64,000 bases of DNA from Candidatus Tokpelaia sp. JSC085 (GCA_003331005.1 QENC01000001.1:430001-494000), one strand, 5' to 3'; shown: positions 9,619 through 19,618, numbered from the stretch's first letter. Numbers and translations: made by a program. The notes: generated by a model from the sequence alone, not told the origin.

Positions 9619-11448
9619 CTAGTAAACACGCTTCTTCGGAGAAATTTTTTGCGGATCAATGCCACCATCTTCTGGTTTTGTCAGCAAACAAAGATGGACT
9701 GCTCGATAAGAGAGGGTGATCTTTCCATCTAAAGAAAGATACGCTAATGTGTGTTTACGCCAATTTTTATCATCACGCTCAGGGTAATCTTCGCGCGCAT
9801 GGGCACCACGGCTTTCTTTACGAGCCTGAGCAGAATAAACCGTCGTAATGGCATTAGCCATTAGGTTTTCCAGTTCAAGAGTCTCCACAAGATCGGAGTT
9901 CCAGATCAGCGAACGATCAGAAACCTTGAGATCAGCAAGCGCTCTCCATAAAGCAGAAATACGCTCGCATCCCTTTTTCAGTGATTTTTCTTCCCGAAAG
10001 ACCGCAGCATCTTCCTGCATAGTATGCAGCATTTCATCACGTAACGCCTCCGTGGATATTGAACCATTAGCATGCCTTAATCTGTCAAATCGTTCTATAA
10101 TCTTGTCACAAGCTCTCAGATCAAGATCAGGTATCCTACCTGACCGATCAATCACTTTTCCTGCACGGATAGCTGCTGCACGACCAAAAACAACAAGATC
10201 AATTAATGAATTGGAGCCAAGACGGTTAGCACCATGCACAGAAGCACATCCGGCTTCCCCTACAGCCATCAGCCCTGGCTGAATGCGATCCGGATTTCTG
10301 GCATCCGGATTCAATACTTCACCCCAGTAATTTGTAGGAATACCGCCCATATTGTAATGAACTGTTGGGATAACGGGAATGGGATCCTTTGTTACATCAA
10401 TGCCGGCAAAGATACGTGCTGACTCAGAAATTCCAGGTAAGCGTTCATGCAAGGTTGCCGGATCAAGATGGCTCAATACAAGATGAATATGGTCTTTTTT
10501 CGGGCCAATCCCACGGCCTTCACGAATTTCAATTGTCATACAACGCGAAACAACATCTCGTGAAGCCAAATCCTTGAAAGAAGGGGCATAACGTTCCATG
10601 AAACGTTCGCCTTCGGCATTTATGAGATAACCGCCCTCACCACGCGCTCCTTCTGTAATAAGACAACCGGACCCGTAAATACCGGTCGGGTGAAATTGGA
10701 CAAATTCCATATCCTGGAGCGGCAATCCAGCGCGGGTTATCATACCTCCCCCATCACCGGTACAAGTATGTGCTGAGGTCGTAGAGAAATAAGCACGTCC
10801 ATAACCTCCTGTTGCAAGAACCACCATCTTGGCTGAAAAGCGATGGATGGTACCATCATCAAGGTTCCACGCAACGACGCCCGTTACAGCACCATCCATC
10901 ATTATAAGATCAAGAGCATAATATTCGATAAAAAACAGGACATTGTGCTTCAGACTTTGACCATATAACGCGTGCAGCATAGCATGACCAGTACGGTCTG
11001 CGGCTGCACAGGTCCGTTGTACAGGAAGACCGTCACCAAAATCAGTGGTATGGCCACCGAAAGGCCGCTGATATATCTTTCCCTGTTCAGTACGTGAAAA
11101 CGGCACACCGTAATGTTCAAGTTCATAGACCGCTGTTGGTGCTTCACGTGCCAGATATTCCATCGCATCTAGATCACCCAACCAATCAGATCCCTTGACA
11201 GTATCATACATATGCCACTGCCAGTTATCAGGCCCCATATTAGCTAGAGATGCCGCGATACCGCCTTGTGCAGCAACTGTATGAGAGCGGGTTGGGAAAA
11301 CCTTGGTGACACAGGCTGTCTTAAAGCCTTGCTCGGCCATGCCAAGGGTCGCCCTCAAACCAGCACCCCCGGCTCCTATAACAACAACATCAAATTTGTG
11401 ATCGACAAAATGATAGTTTTCTGTCGACATGACAGTCCCCATAGGCAT
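9619..11448 (-). CDS. sdhA: Succinate dehydrogenase flavoprotein subunit
   Basis: SdhA oxidises succinate to fumarate with covalently bound FAD. The protein is 609 aa, close to the usual 610-613 in this order. Near the N-terminus is the dinucleotide-binding [12 protein letters not shown]; the flavin-linking His is in [12 protein letters not shown]; active-site regions include QFHPTGIYG and [11 protein letters not shown]. The ATG at 11448 has GGAGGG upstream at good spacing; a later ATG (11430) is possible. It begins 3 bases after the sdhD stop, so translation may be coupled. Confidence 0.97.
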   Translation of the reverse strand: MPMGTVMSTENYHFVDHKFDVVVIGAGGAGLRATLGMAEQGFKTACVTKVFPTRSHTVAAQGGIAASLANMGPDNWQWHMYDTVKGSDWLGDLDAMEYLAREAPTAVYELEHYGVPFSRTEQGKIYQRPFGGHTTDFGDGLPVQRTCAAADRTGHAMLHALYGQSLKHNVLFFIEYYALDLIMMDGAVTGVVAWNLDDGTIHRFSAKMVVLATGGYGRAYFSTTSAHTCTGDGGGMITRAGLPLQDMEFVQFHPTGIYGSGCLITEGARGEGGYLINAEGERFMERYAPSFKDLASRDVVSRCMTIEIREGRGIGPKKDHIHLVLSHLDPATLHERLPGISESARIFAGIDVTKDPIPVIPTVHYNMGGIPTNYWGEVLNPDARNPDRIQPGLMAVGEAGCASVHGANRLGSNSLIDLVVFGRAAAIRAGKVIDRSGRIPDLDLRACDKIIERFDRLRHANGSISTEALRDEMLHTMQEDAAVFREEKSLKKGCERISALWRALADLKVSDRSLIWNSDLVETLELENLMANAITTVYSAQARKESRGAHAREDYPERDDKNWRKHTLAYLSLDGKITLSYRAVHLCLLTKPEDGGIDPQKISPKKRVY

Positions 11449-11451
11449 GAA

Positions 11452-11835
11452 TCATCCCTCCAACGTAATTTTGAGAAGTGCAAAAATACAGGCCAACCCC
11501 ATGCTGAATGAAAAGAAAATATTCAGGGCAAGCATAGAGGCACGTAGTTCTTTTCCATGAACGTAATCTTCAATGATAACCTGCATGCCCAGTTTCATAT
11601 GGTAAATACCCGATAACACCATTAACGCCATAATAAGGGCAATTATCGGATTTCCTATAATTGCCCGGATATAATTGTAATCCTTACCGATAAGAGTAAC
11701 CACAATTGTGATAAAAAAGAGAAACAGTGGAATATTAGCCAATGCTGTCAATCGCTGCATCCAGAAATGTTCGGTACCATCTCTCGCAGAGCCAAGTCCT
11801 CTCGCTTTGCAAAGTGGTGTTCTGAAATCTTTCAT
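11452..11835 (-). CDS. sdhD: Succinate dehydrogenase membrane anchor subunit
   Basis: A 127-aa integral membrane protein with three hydrophobic helices (about residues 30-50, 60-80 and 100-122). With SdhC it binds heme b and ubiquinone and anchors SdhAB. MKDFRTPLCKARGLGSARDGTEHFW is split here only for reading: the RTPL...GLGSARDGTEHFW stretch is typical of alphaproteobacterial SdhD, and GIYHMKLGMQVIIEDYVH carries the heme/quinone-side His. The ATG at 11835 has GGAGCGAGA upstream; a longer frame to 11877 would overlap sdhC. Confidence 0.93.
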   Translation of the reverse strand: MKDFRTPLCKARGLGSARDGTEHFWMQRLTALANIPLFLFFITIVVTLIGKDYNYIRAIIGNPIIALIMALMVLSGIYHMKLGMQVIIEDYVHGKELRASMLALNIFFSFSMGLACIFALLKITLEG

Positions 11836-11854
11836 AATACTATCTCGCTCCAAT

Positions 11855-12256
11855 TCAGAGTAGCATATAAGCGACAACCCAAATAAAGAGTGTCAGAATT
11901 ATAGAAATAAATACTGTCACTCTAATCATTTTTGTAGCGTAATGTATCTCAAGTAGGGTTGTTCTGATATCCCAGAATAGATAGCGCACTCCACTAACAA
12001 GATGATACACAAGGGCAAATGTATAAGTAAACAGAATGATGCGACCGAAAACAGAACTGTAAAATGCGTTAACTACACAGAAGATTTCCTGACTATACGC
12101 GATGCTAACCAGCCAGATAGCCAAAAACAATGTACCGCAATAAAGTGCTCCGCCAGAAATGCGATGAGCAATAGACCCCATCATAGTAATCGGCCAACGA
12201 TAAATACTAACATGAGGTGCAAGTGGACGTTTGGAGATTGCCGTTGAATTTTTCAT
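11855..12256 (-). CDS. sdhC: Succinate dehydrogenase cytochrome b556 subunit
   Basis: SdhC is the first gene of the sdhCDAB operon. The 133-aa protein has the family signature RPLAPHVSIYRWP at residues 10-22, SIAHRISG, three membrane helices, and the heme-ligand His in YHLVSGVRYLFWD. The ATG at 12256 is preceded by AGGTCAGGTC, part of a short direct repeat. The sdhD ATG lies 19 bases beyond the sdhC stop. Confidence 0.94.
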   Translation of the reverse strand: MKNSTAISKRPLAPHVSIYRWPITMMGSIAHRISGGALYCGTLFLAIWLVSIAYSQEIFCVVNAFYSSVFGRIILFTYTFALVYHLVSGVRYLFWDIRTTLLEIHYATKMIRVTVFISIILTLFIWVVAYMLL

Positions 12257-12661
12257 GACCTGACCTGACTTTTGTTTAGATGCCGATACAGGATCTTAAG
12301 ACCTATCCCTCTTGTTTGGGTAACACACTGGAAAAATACACACCTAGAGACTCTCTGGAAATTCTCCTCCCTGTGCTTTCCTCCGATAGCCTAAACATCA
12401 AACTCTGGAAATACTGTCAATTTATTTTATCATGGAATGCTCATGATCCAAAACTTAAAATTCCAGCGTTTCATGATCGCATTAAATGATCACAATTACC
12501 ACATAAAAAATGACTTTTAAACAAACGATTAAGCCAGACTAAATTATGATCAGGCTTGGAAAGCCTGATACTATATATAAGTATAAGTAAGAGAGATAAT
12601 TGTGGAACACCCATCAGAATTTTGAATAAAAGATGCGAATACCAATAATTAGGCGAGTGGA
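12257..12661. other. Divergent gap between sdhC and alr, with a hairpin
   Basis: About 400 bases that must hold the sdh promoter (leftward) and the alr promoter (rightward). A perfect 9-bp inverted repeat, ATCAGGCTT-GGA-AAGCCTGAT, lies at 12549-12569 with no T-run on either strand, so it looks more like an operator or leader hairpin than a terminator. The 17-mer TATATAAGTATAAGTAA follows at 12574-12590 and is also found at 6270-6286, just before tRNA-Ser. A short open frame at 12280-12489 has no ribosome-binding site or recognisable motif. Confidence 0.45.
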
Positions 12662-13846
12662 ATGAAGATTAATCAGGAGAATAAATTTAAACCACAAGTA
12701 ATAAAATGGAATAAAAAATGGGCAAAAAATCTCAATTGTTGCAATATGGACGGCCAGGCTACTGGTGGTGTTCTCACAATTAATTTAAATGCATTGCGGT
12801 ACAACTACAAGATTCTAAGTATCGCAGCTGCACCGGCTATGACTGCTGCCGTTGTTAAGGCCGATGCCTATGGCCTTGGTGTAGCATATGCTGCTCCTGC
12901 CCTTTATGAAGAAGGATGTCGCATATTTTTTGTAGCACAGTTAAATGAAGCTCTCCAACTAAAGTTATATCTGCCTGATAGAGCAAAAATTGCTGTCCTG
13001 AATGATATCCATCCTGGAATGGAGGCTACAACAGCTGATGCAGGTTTAATTCCCGTCTTAAACTCCCTTGCGTCTGTTAAAGCGTGGGCAAGCTTTTGTC
13101 GTAAGAAGAAAAAAAAACTACCTTTAATGCTGCAATTGGACAGCGGGATGGCGCGCCTTGGGCTTGATGCAGGAGAATCCGCAAAACTTGCCGAAAATCC
13201 TGAAATCTTTGAGTACGCTAATGTTTGCTATATCCTCAGTCATCTTGCATGCAGTGATGAATATAATAATGACATGAACTCTATACAGCTATCTTCGCTG
13301 AAGAAGAAGCTCAAAGCTCTTCCTACTGTACCGGTTAGCTTGTCCAATTCAGGTGGTATTAATCTAGGAGCAGATTATAAATTTAACCTCGTACGACCGG
13401 GCATTGCCCTATACGGTATTGCCCCAAAGGGAAAATTATCATCTCAGCTGCATCCTGTTGTCAAGCTTGAAGCACGTGTCATTCAGACGCGTCAAGTTCC
13501 TGCAGGTCTTAAAATCGGTTATGGTGGGACTTACCTGACCACTCGACCAACCCATATCGCAACAGTTGCTGTTGGATATGCAGATGGGTGGATTCGGTCT
13601 CTTAGCAATTGCGGAGCAGCATATTTTTCAGGGAAGCGCTTGCCTATTATTGGGGAGATTTCAATGGACTCTATGATGCTTGATGTCACGGCGCTCGGCA
13701 AATTTTTTCCCTGCCGAGGTGATTTTGTAGAACTGATAGGTCCAAGCCAACAACTGGAAGATGTTGCCCGCGATGCTGGTACTATTCCTTATGAAATTTT
13801 GACTGCGCTTGGTCATCGCTATGACCGGCACTATATCCAATCCTGA
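12662..13846 (+). CDS. alr: Alanine racemase
   Basis: Alr converts L- to D-alanine for peptidoglycan. The 394-aa product carries the PLP lysine at residue 66 in VVKADAYGLG, the TIM-barrel domain, and a C-terminal beta domain with GYGGTYL (catalytic Tyr), VGYADGW and GEISMDSMMLDVT. The N-terminal 28 residues are longer than usual and lysine-rich; the Met at residue 29 has no Shine-Dalgarno, so the longer start is kept. An A9 run at about 13109-13117 encodes lysines in frame and could be prone to slippage. Confidence 0.92.
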   Translation: MKINQENKFKPQVIKWNKKWAKNLNCCNMDGQATGGVLTINLNALRYNYKILSIAAAPAMTAAVVKADAYGLGVAYAAPALYEEGCRIFFVAQLNEALQLKLYLPDRAKIAVLNDIHPGMEATTADAGLIPVLNSLASVKAWASFCRKKKKKLPLMLQLDSGMARLGLDAGESAKLAENPEIFEYANVCYILSHLACSDEYNNDMNSIQLSSLKKKLKALPTVPVSLSNSGGINLGADYKFNLVRPGIALYGIAPKGKLSSQLHPVVKLEARVIQTRQVPAGLKIGYGGTYLTTRPTHIATVAVGYADGWIRSLSNCGAAYFSGKRLPIIGEISMDSMMLDVTALGKFFPCRGDFVELIGPSQQLEDVARDAGTIPYEILTALGHRYDRHYIQS

Positions 13847-13991
13847 TGATTGACAGAGAGCTATAGATACAAAATTATTGCTTATCAGCATCACATTATC
13901 TTACTGATAGTCCGGAAAATTGCTGCTGATCCAAAAAAACAGCCACTGAAATCTTATCTAGGTGCCATGGGATGACTTGCTCCATTTTTTA

Positions 13992-15107
13992 TTACCCTAC
14001 TGAGAATTTCCTGAATTTTTCAAGAATAGCATCTCCCATAACTCTTGTTGAAACATTCTGCATGCCTTCAGAAGAGATGTCCACTGTTCGTAACCCATCA
14101 TTCAGCACAGCAGAAATTGCTTTTTCAAGATCGCTTGCCTCTTTATTCAAACAAAATGAATAACGAAGACACATTGCCAGCGAGGTAATCATCGCAATGG
14201 GATTAGCGATGCCCTTGCCTGCAATATAAGGTGCTGAACCATGTACCGGTTCGTACATTGCCCGCCGCTTGCCAGTTGTCTCATCATATGATCCGAGTGA
14301 GGCAGACGGTAACATGCCCAGCGACCCGGTTAGCATGGCTGTCATATCTGAAAGAAGATCCCCAAAGAGATTATCTGTGAGAATGATATCAAATTGCTTC
14401 GGTGCCCGGATAAGTTCCATACTGCCAGTATCCGCCAGCATGTGGTTCAGTGTCACATCCTGATAACATGCGGAATGGACAGCTGTCACCACTTCCTTCC
14501 ACAACAATCCAGTTTTCATAACATTATGCTTTTCTATGGAAGTCACCTGGCACCGTCGTGTCCGAGCAATCTCAAAGGCAAGAGAAGCGATCCGTTCAAT
14601 TTCATACGTATCATAGACCTGCGTATCAATAGCCCGTTTCCGTCCTTTTTCCAGATGAACAATTGTCTTTGGTTCACCAAAGTAGACACCGCCAGTCAAT
14701 TCACGGACAATGAGCATATCTAAGCCTTCCACCAATTCAGGCCTAAGCGAGGATGCATGAACCAAAGCAGGATAACAGATTGCAGGACGCAGATTAGCAA
14801 ATAGCTTCAGGTCCTTACGCAAACGTAATAGACCCGCTTCTGGACGAAGATCATAAGCAACTTCATTCCATTCTGGACCGCCTACTGCGCCTAAAAGCAC
14901 CGCATCAGCAAGGAGAGCACGCTGCATGTCTTCTTCAGAAATCGGCTGACCATACCTATTATAGGCCGCACCGCCAACAAGCCCTTCTTCATATACAAGA
15001 GTAAGGCCGAGCTCATCTTTCATGTAGTTAATAAACTTTCGCACCTCGTCCATGATTTCCACACCAATCCCATCGCCAGGTAGAAGAAATATCTTTTTTT
15101 GTTCCAT
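13992..15107 (-). CDS. leuB: 3-Isopropylmalate dehydrogenase
   Basis: LeuB oxidises and decarboxylates 3-isopropylmalate with NAD+ in leucine synthesis. The 371-aa protein has LLPGDGIGVEIMDEV at the N-terminus, RPEAGLLRLRK, the substrate-binding ELTGGVYFG, SIEKHNVMKT, the metal site DNLFGDLLSDM and the NAD-binding EPVHGSAPYIAGK. I prefer the ATG at 15107; a GTG at 15122 would add five residues. leuA, leuC and leuD are not in this window. It converges on alr and follows the Trm112-like gene by 80 bases. Confidence 0.95.
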   Translation of the reverse strand: MEQKKIFLLPGDGIGVEIMDEVRKFINYMKDELGLTLVYEEGLVGGAAYNRYGQPISEEDMQRALLADAVLLGAVGGPEWNEVAYDLRPEAGLLRLRKDLKLFANLRPAICYPALVHASSLRPELVEGLDMLIVRELTGGVYFGEPKTIVHLEKGRKRAIDTQVYDTYEIERIASLAFEIARTRRCQVTSIEKHNVMKTGLLWKEVVTAVHSACYQDVTLNHMLADTGSMELIRAPKQFDIILTDNLFGDLLSDMTAMLTGSLGMLPSASLGSYDETTGKRRAMYEPVHGSAPYIAGKGIANPIAMITSLAMCLRYSFCLNKEASDLEKAISAVLNDGLRTVDISSEGMQNVSTRVMGDAILEKFRKFSVG

Positions 15108-15188
15108 AATAATTGCTTTCACCTCACCGAGACTATGTACTGTGGCTTCAGCCAGTTTTATTACAAAAAAAGATTTTTTATCGTGCGT

Positions 15189-15377
15189 TTATTGTTCTTT
15201 TTCTGTCAACTGGCGCGTTTCCGATCCGATCATGATCGGAACACCCTGCCGGATCGGATAAGCAAGGCGTGCTTTCAAAGAAACAAGCTCCTGTGACTCA
15301 GCATCGTAGCGCAACACGCCACCTGTCAATGGACACACAAGAAGTGACAGCATCTTATTATCACTGACCGGTGACAT
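15189..15377 (-). CDS. Trm112-family (UPF0434) small protein
   Basis: A 62-aa protein of the Trm112/UPF0434 family with [11 protein letters not shown] at residues 10-20 and the conserved [12 protein letters not shown] near the end. Eukaryotic Trm112 activates methyltransferases; the bacterial role is poorly defined. Only one Cys of the usual zinc-knuckle set is visible, so metal binding is doubtful, as in many bacterial members. It lies upstream of leuB on the same strand. Confidence 0.8.
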   Translation of the reverse strand: MSPVSDNKMLSLLVCPLTGGVLRYDAESQELVSLKARLAYPIRQGVPIMIGSETRQLTEKEQ

Positions 15378-15569
15378 ATGCGTACCTTACAGATCGAGAG
15401 ATATTGTTGCTCGCCACGATAACGCTAGAAGAAATCATGAATAGACGGGATCTTATCTCGATAAGAGATGGTTCTTCCGATATACCCCGACTTTTTAGAG
15501 GATACATTCACAGTTCTCTGCTAATCATGTGTTTTTCCTTGCAGATAGTAGAACGCCTTTTCGGCGGTA

Positions 15570-16301
15570 TTAATCTAAAGTGATCTCATCACTTATTTCA
15601 CAATTGAGATGGATACTTTGGACATCATCATCATCATCGAGAAGACTTATCAGTCTTAAAACAGACCGGGACTTTTCTTCATCAAGAGGGATCAATGTTA
15701 CTGGTTTCCAGAGAATTTTGATAGAGTGCGCCTCACCAACGATGCTTTCGAGTATTTTAGCAACCTCACCGATATCCTCAAACGTGCAAACAACAGTATG
15801 GCTGTTCTGATCCGATTGAACATCTTCTGCACCTGCCTCTATCGCTGCGGCTATAATGCTGTCAGCATCACCCGCTTCATAGATAATTTCACCGATATGA
15901 CTGAACATAAAACTAACTGATCCCGTTTCTCCTAAGGTGCCACCCAATTTTGTGAATGCAGAACGCACATTGGATACGGTACGATTCCGGTTATCTGTTA
16001 GAGCCTCAACTATGACAGCCACGCCACCAGGTCCATAGCCTTCATAGCGCACCTCTTCATAATTTTCTGTCCCTCCAGCTGCAGCCCTTTTTATTGCGCG
16101 CTCAATATTATATTTCGGCATGGACTGAATCCTAGCATTTTGGACTGCAAGGCGCAAACGCGGGTTCATCGCTGGATCGGATAGCCCCTGCTTGGCGGCT
16201 ATGGTAATTTCTCTGGCAAGCTTAGAGAATATCTTGGAACGCACAGCATCTTGTCGCCCTTTGCGATACATAATATTTTTAAATTGTGAATGACCGGCCA
16301 T
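15570..16301 (-). CDS. yebC: YebC/PmpR-family protein
   Basis: A 243-aa cytoplasmic protein beginning [15 protein letters not shown], the hallmark of this family. It contains the conserved [30 protein letters not shown] and an acidic C-terminal tail. Family members act as DNA-binding regulators and, more recently, as translation factors for proline-rich stretches. In most Hyphomicrobiales ruvC, ruvA and ruvB follow yebC; here the next gene downstream is the Trm112-like one, so that linkage is lost. Confidence 0.95.
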   Translation of the reverse strand: MAGHSQFKNIMYRKGRQDAVRSKIFSKLAREITIAAKQGLSDPAMNPRLRLAVQNARIQSMPKYNIERAIKRAAAGGTENYEEVRYEGYGPGGVAVIVEALTDNRNRTVSNVRSAFTKLGGTLGETGSVSFMFSHIGEIIYEAGDADSIIAAAIEAGAEDVQSDQNSHTVVCTFEDIGEVAKILESIVGEAHSIKILWKPVTLIPLDEEKSRSVLRLISLLDDDDDVQSIHLNCEISDEITLD

Positions 16302-16437
16302 GGCGAATCCTGCTCAAATCACACCCACTCTCAGTCCATCATCAAGGCAATAAGACTAGAATATGCACATTATATGAAATAACATGACAAATGCAAAGCA
16401 TGCCAGTTAGTTTTTCTCCCCTCCCTCCCTACAGGCA

Positions 16438-17259
16438 TTACCAAAAATCGGGTATTGCTTCTTGCAAACGCGGCCCTATCCGTAGAGGCGCAACTTTTTC
16501 AGCAAGACCAGTTCTATCAGAAATTTCAACAGCAAGACCACAAATAGTTGCAAGACCGCCTGCTGGTTGAAAACGGTCTCGTGGAATTTTCGTTAAAAAT
16601 CGTTGCAGTGGTTCTTCCTTATCCATGCCAAGGATAGAATCATAATTACCACACATTCCTGCATCCGACATATAGGCAGTCCCACCATTAAGTATTTGTG
16701 CGTCTGCTGTTGGTACATGAGTGTGGGTGCCGACAACAACGCTTGCACGGCCATCCAAAAAATGCCCCAAACATTGTTTTTCACTTGTTGTTTCGGCATG
16801 AAAATCAATAATCACAGCATCAACCTGCTCAACTAGCGGACAGGGAGAAATAATCTTTTCAGCTGTTTCAAATGGATCATCAAGATCAGGATGCATAAAA
16901 ATACGTCCCATAATATTAGCAACAAGTACACGTGCCCCTTTTGGAGTCATATAAATTCCTGATCCTTTGCCAGGAGTACCTTTTGGAAAATTTGCAGGAC
17001 GCAGAAAACGATCCACCCGATCAGCATAAAACAGCGTATCTCTTTGGTCAAAAGCATGGTTTCCCGTTGTTAAAACATCAATGCCAACTTTAAGAGCTTC
17101 AAGATAAATCTTCTCAGTGATGCCACGCCCCTTGGCGGCATTTTCACCATTAACGACGACGAAATCGAGATTCAGATTAGTAATCAAACCAGGGAGCTGC
17201 TCAAAGACAATACTGCGACCAGAACGTCCAACGACATCACCCAAAAACAAAAAACGCAT
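16438..17259 (-). CDS. YmdB-type metallophosphoesterase (TIGR00282)
   Basis: A 273-aa metal-dependent phosphodiesterase related to Bacillus YmdB, reported to hydrolyse 2',3'-cyclic nucleotides. The metal ligands are clear: FLGDVVGR (Asp), VNGENAA (Asn/Glu), TTGNHAFD (Asn-His), DFHAETTSEK and GTHTHVPTAD. The ATG at 17259 has AAGGGG upstream; a longer frame to 17310 has no family similarity in its extra residues. It lies between the cyclo-ligase and yebC genes, all on the minus strand, an order also known in Brucella. Confidence 0.88.
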   Translation of the reverse strand: MRFLFLGDVVGRSGRSIVFEQLPGLITNLNLDFVVVNGENAAKGRGITEKIYLEALKVGIDVLTTGNHAFDQRDTLFYADRVDRFLRPANFPKGTPGKGSGIYMTPKGARVLVANIMGRIFMHPDLDDPFETAEKIISPCPLVEQVDAVIIDFHAETTSEKQCLGHFLDGRASVVVGTHTHVPTADAQILNGGTAYMSDAGMCGNYDSILGMDKEEPLQRFLTKIPRDRFQPAGGLATICGLAVEISDRTGLAEKVAPLRIGPRLQEAIPDFW

Positions 17260-17392
17260 ATAAACCCCTTTTTTTGCTTCAACATTAAAAGACTCGATTC
17301 CGTTCTCCAACTTTTCTGGATCCCCTCAAATATTCAATGTAGAGGTGCTATTTATTTACCGAATAGAATACAAAAGGCGCTTTAACTGGTTC

Positions 17393-17956
17393 TCAATGAA
17401 ATATCTTGAACCCGCTTTCCGTTAAAACGCCCTGTAACGGGATATCATGTGCTTCTGCCGGAATACATTCTACTTGTTGACAGTCAAATGCAAGGGCGAT
17501 CAGGCGCGGATTATGTCCATACTTGTATATGTTATCCACTGTTTTGTCATAATACCCAGAACCATACCCGATGCGATTACCATGATTGTCGAACGCTGCC
17601 AGTGGTAGAAAGATTGTCGTTGGATGAACAATTTCTGCCGATGTGTTAGGGCCTTTCAGACCAAATGGCAGGTCAACAAGCTTGTCGCTTCCTTTGAATA
17701 AACGAAATATCATCGTATTTTTTTTCGTAATAACTGGAAGTGCTAACCTGTTCCCCTGAAAAACCAATGCAGACATCAATGGATACGGATCAATTTCAGA
17801 ACGAATTGGCCAAAAAGCAGAAACGGTTTCTCCTGTAAGACACAGCACATTAGCATAGGCCGCAAGAACCTGAGAACGCTGCGTTCGATCTGAAGCGAGT
17901 ATGGCATCACGCCGTGCCAGCACCTGTTTCCGCAATTCATGTTTCTTGAATCTCAT
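17393..17956 (-). CDS. 5-Formyltetrahydrofolate cyclo-ligase
   Basis: It converts 5-formyl-THF to 5,10-methenyl-THF with ATP. The 187-aa protein has basic N-terminal KKHELRKQVLARRD, FWPIRSEIDPYPL, LPLAAFDNHGNRIGYGSGYYDK (split motif: substrate and ATP binding) and a C-terminal ALAFDCQQVE. The ATG at 17956 follows AACGAGGCT; a 54-residue upstream extension reaching 18118 is unlike any family member. An inverted repeat CATCCAT/ATGGATG (17982-18001) lies just before the ribosome-binding site. In many proteobacteria 6S RNA is encoded here; I could not identify it. Confidence 0.9.
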   Translation of the reverse strand: MRFKKHELRKQVLARRDAILASDRTQRSQVLAAYANVLCLTGETVSAFWPIRSEIDPYPLMSALVFQGNRLALPVITKKNTMIFRLFKGSDKLVDLPFGLKGPNTSAEIVHPTTIFLPLAAFDNHGNRIGYGSGYYDKTVDNIYKYGHNPRLIALAFDCQQVECIPAEAHDIPLQGVLTESGFKIFH

Positions 17957-18223
17957 AGCCTCGTTTCTTTGCAACAAGAACCATCCATAAACAGATGGAT
18001 GCGACAGAATGAAAGTGCGTTCTACAAAAAATTGCTTAGAAAGCAAGAAAAAAGCATGACTTAATACAACCTTTTTCTGCGCACACAACATATACAAAAG
18101 CACTAACCGCGCGCGCATGTATCGATTCTATGAGACTATAACCCTAAACCCTAGCATATGTTAACTAATCCGAGCTGCTTTTTGTCGCAAACTCCTTAGA
18201 TCTTCTCAAATTCAAGGAGCAGT

Positions 18224-18349
18224 TTATCCCTGGCGGGCTTTAAAGCGCGGTGCTACCTTATTAATGAGATAGACACGACCTCTACGGCGAACCATTCTAT
18301 TATCACGATGACGCAGCCTGAGCGCCTTAAGCGAATTCTTAATTTTCAT
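18224..18349 (-). CDS. rpmJ: 50S ribosomal protein L36
   Basis: A 41-aa basic protein starting [18 protein letters not shown], with [11 protein letters not shown] and a FKARQG end, typical of alphaproteobacterial L36. It lacks the zinc-binding CxxC pairs, so it is the zinc-independent form. The ATG is at 18349 and the TAA at 18224-18226. It stands alone between the cyclo-ligase and purK genes on the same strand. Confidence 0.93.
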   Translation of the reverse strand: MKIKNSLKALRLRHRDNRMVRRRGRVYLINKVAPRFKARQG

Positions 18350-18466
18350 ATCAAATCACCAATGCTATAAAAATCATTTCAAAAATTACCCTTGCTTATG
18401 AAACCAGTTGCGAAAAACTTATTATCATCATGGCATGAAACCGTGAGAATCGTCAACAGGAATGAA

Positions 18467-18484
18467 CACAGAGTTTTCTCTGTG
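18467..18484. repeat. Inverted repeat downstream of purK
   Basis: CACAGAG and CTCTGTG form a perfect 7-bp stem with a TTTT loop, about 46 bases past the purK stop. There is no T-run after it on the minus strand. It may mark the purEK transcript end but is not a textbook terminator. Confidence 0.35.
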
Positions 18485-18530
18485 GACCATTGCCTTTGAA
18501 AAGCCAGTAGAAAGTGCATTTAGAACAACA

Positions 18531-19613
18531 TTATTCCTGTGTATGTGTAATATGAATGATATGGCCCATTTTTCTGCCAAGACGTATTTCTTCCTTTCCA
18601 TAAAGATGAATAAATGTCCCCGGTTGTTGCAATATTTCAGGCGTTTTATTTATATCGTCGCCAATAATATTTTCCATAATACAATCGCTATGCCGTAAAG
18701 GTATTCCCAATGACCAACCAGCAATGGCGCGTATATGCTGCTCAAATTGCGAAATGATACAGGTAGCTTCTGTCCAGTGACCAGAATTATGTACACGTGG
18801 GGCAAATTCATTAGCAAAAATAGAACCGTCAGCCTTCACAAAAAATTCAACAGCAATGACGCCAATATAATTCAGAGTATGTAAAATTGTTGCTGTTATC
18901 TCTCGTGCAGTTTTTATTACTTCGGGAGAAACCGCTGCAGGAACAATAGAAGTACGCAAAATACCAGCCTGATGAATATTTTCTGGAACATCAAAAAAAA
19001 CAACATCTTTTAAACGTCCACGGGCAGCAATCACTGAGATTTCTTTGGAAAAATCAACAAATCCTTCAAGAATTGCAGGGACATGGCCAATCGTCTCCAA
19101 AGCCATGCGGATAGTATCTTCACTGTTCTTTGTAATGTGGACCTGACCTTTCCCATCGTAACCAAAGAAGCATGACTTCAATATACCCTTCCCACCACAT
19201 GCGATTAAAGCAGCATCCAATGTTTCTCTGTCTTCGATAAACCACCACGGTGCAGTGGCAATGCCGCATTCGCCAAGAAATTTTTTCTCAATAAAACGAT
19301 TCTGTGCAACTGCAAGAGCAAATGGGGGCGGTGCAACTGTCGTATTTAATGCAAGATAATCAAGAGTTGTAATAGGAATATTTTCAAATTCATAAGTAAT
19401 AACATCACATAGCTGAGCCAAATGCTCGAGCGCTGCATGGTTATCGTAAGCTGCAACGATATGCTCATTGGTAGTACGAGCCGCAGAACAATTCTTTTCA
19501 GGAGAAAGCACAACAGTTCTGAAACCAAGACGAGCGGCAGCAATGGACATCATACTGGCAAGCTGTCCACCGCCAATCAGGCCGATTGTTGCCCCTATGT
19601 GCAATACTTTCAT
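18531..19613 (-). CDS. purK: N5-carboxyaminoimidazole ribonucleotide synthase
   Basis: PurK uses ATP and bicarbonate to carboxylate AIR to N5-CAIR in purine synthesis. The 360-aa ATP-grasp protein has an N-terminal GLIGGGQLASM, TYEFENIP, the ATP-binding LKSCFFGYDGKGQ, EISVIAARG, and the metal/phosphate region VEFFVKADGSIFANEFAPR with HNSGHWT. The usual Gly-rich loop is slightly altered (KSCFFGYDGKG). The ATG at 19613 lies 5 bases after the purE stop, so the pair is an operon. Confidence 0.95.
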   Translation of the reverse strand: MKVLHIGATIGLIGGGQLASMMSIAAARLGFRTVVLSPEKNCSAARTTNEHIVAAYDNHAALEHLAQLCDVITYEFENIPITTLDYLALNTTVAPPPFALAVAQNRFIEKKFLGECGIATAPWWFIEDRETLDAALIACGGKGILKSCFFGYDGKGQVHITKNSEDTIRMALETIGHVPAILEGFVDFSKEISVIAARGRLKDVVFFDVPENIHQAGILRTSIVPAAVSPEVIKTAREITATILHTLNYIGVIAVEFFVKADGSIFANEFAPRVHNSGHWTEATCIISQFEQHIRAIAGWSLGIPLRHSDCIMENIIGDDINKTPEILQQPGTFIHLYGKEEIRLGRKMGHIIHITHTQE

Positions 19614-19618
19614 ATTTT

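Noticed and set aside
18140-18160. Telomere-like CCCTAAACCCTA stretch near 18142
   Set aside because: Only about one and a half units are present in a bacterial intergenic gap; chance is the simplest reading.
17957-18180. Possible 6S RNA (ssrS) upstream of the cyclo-ligase gene
   Set aside because: The position is typical for ssrS, but I could not find a long closing stem or the open-bubble layout; only one 7-bp hairpin (17982-18001) is visible.
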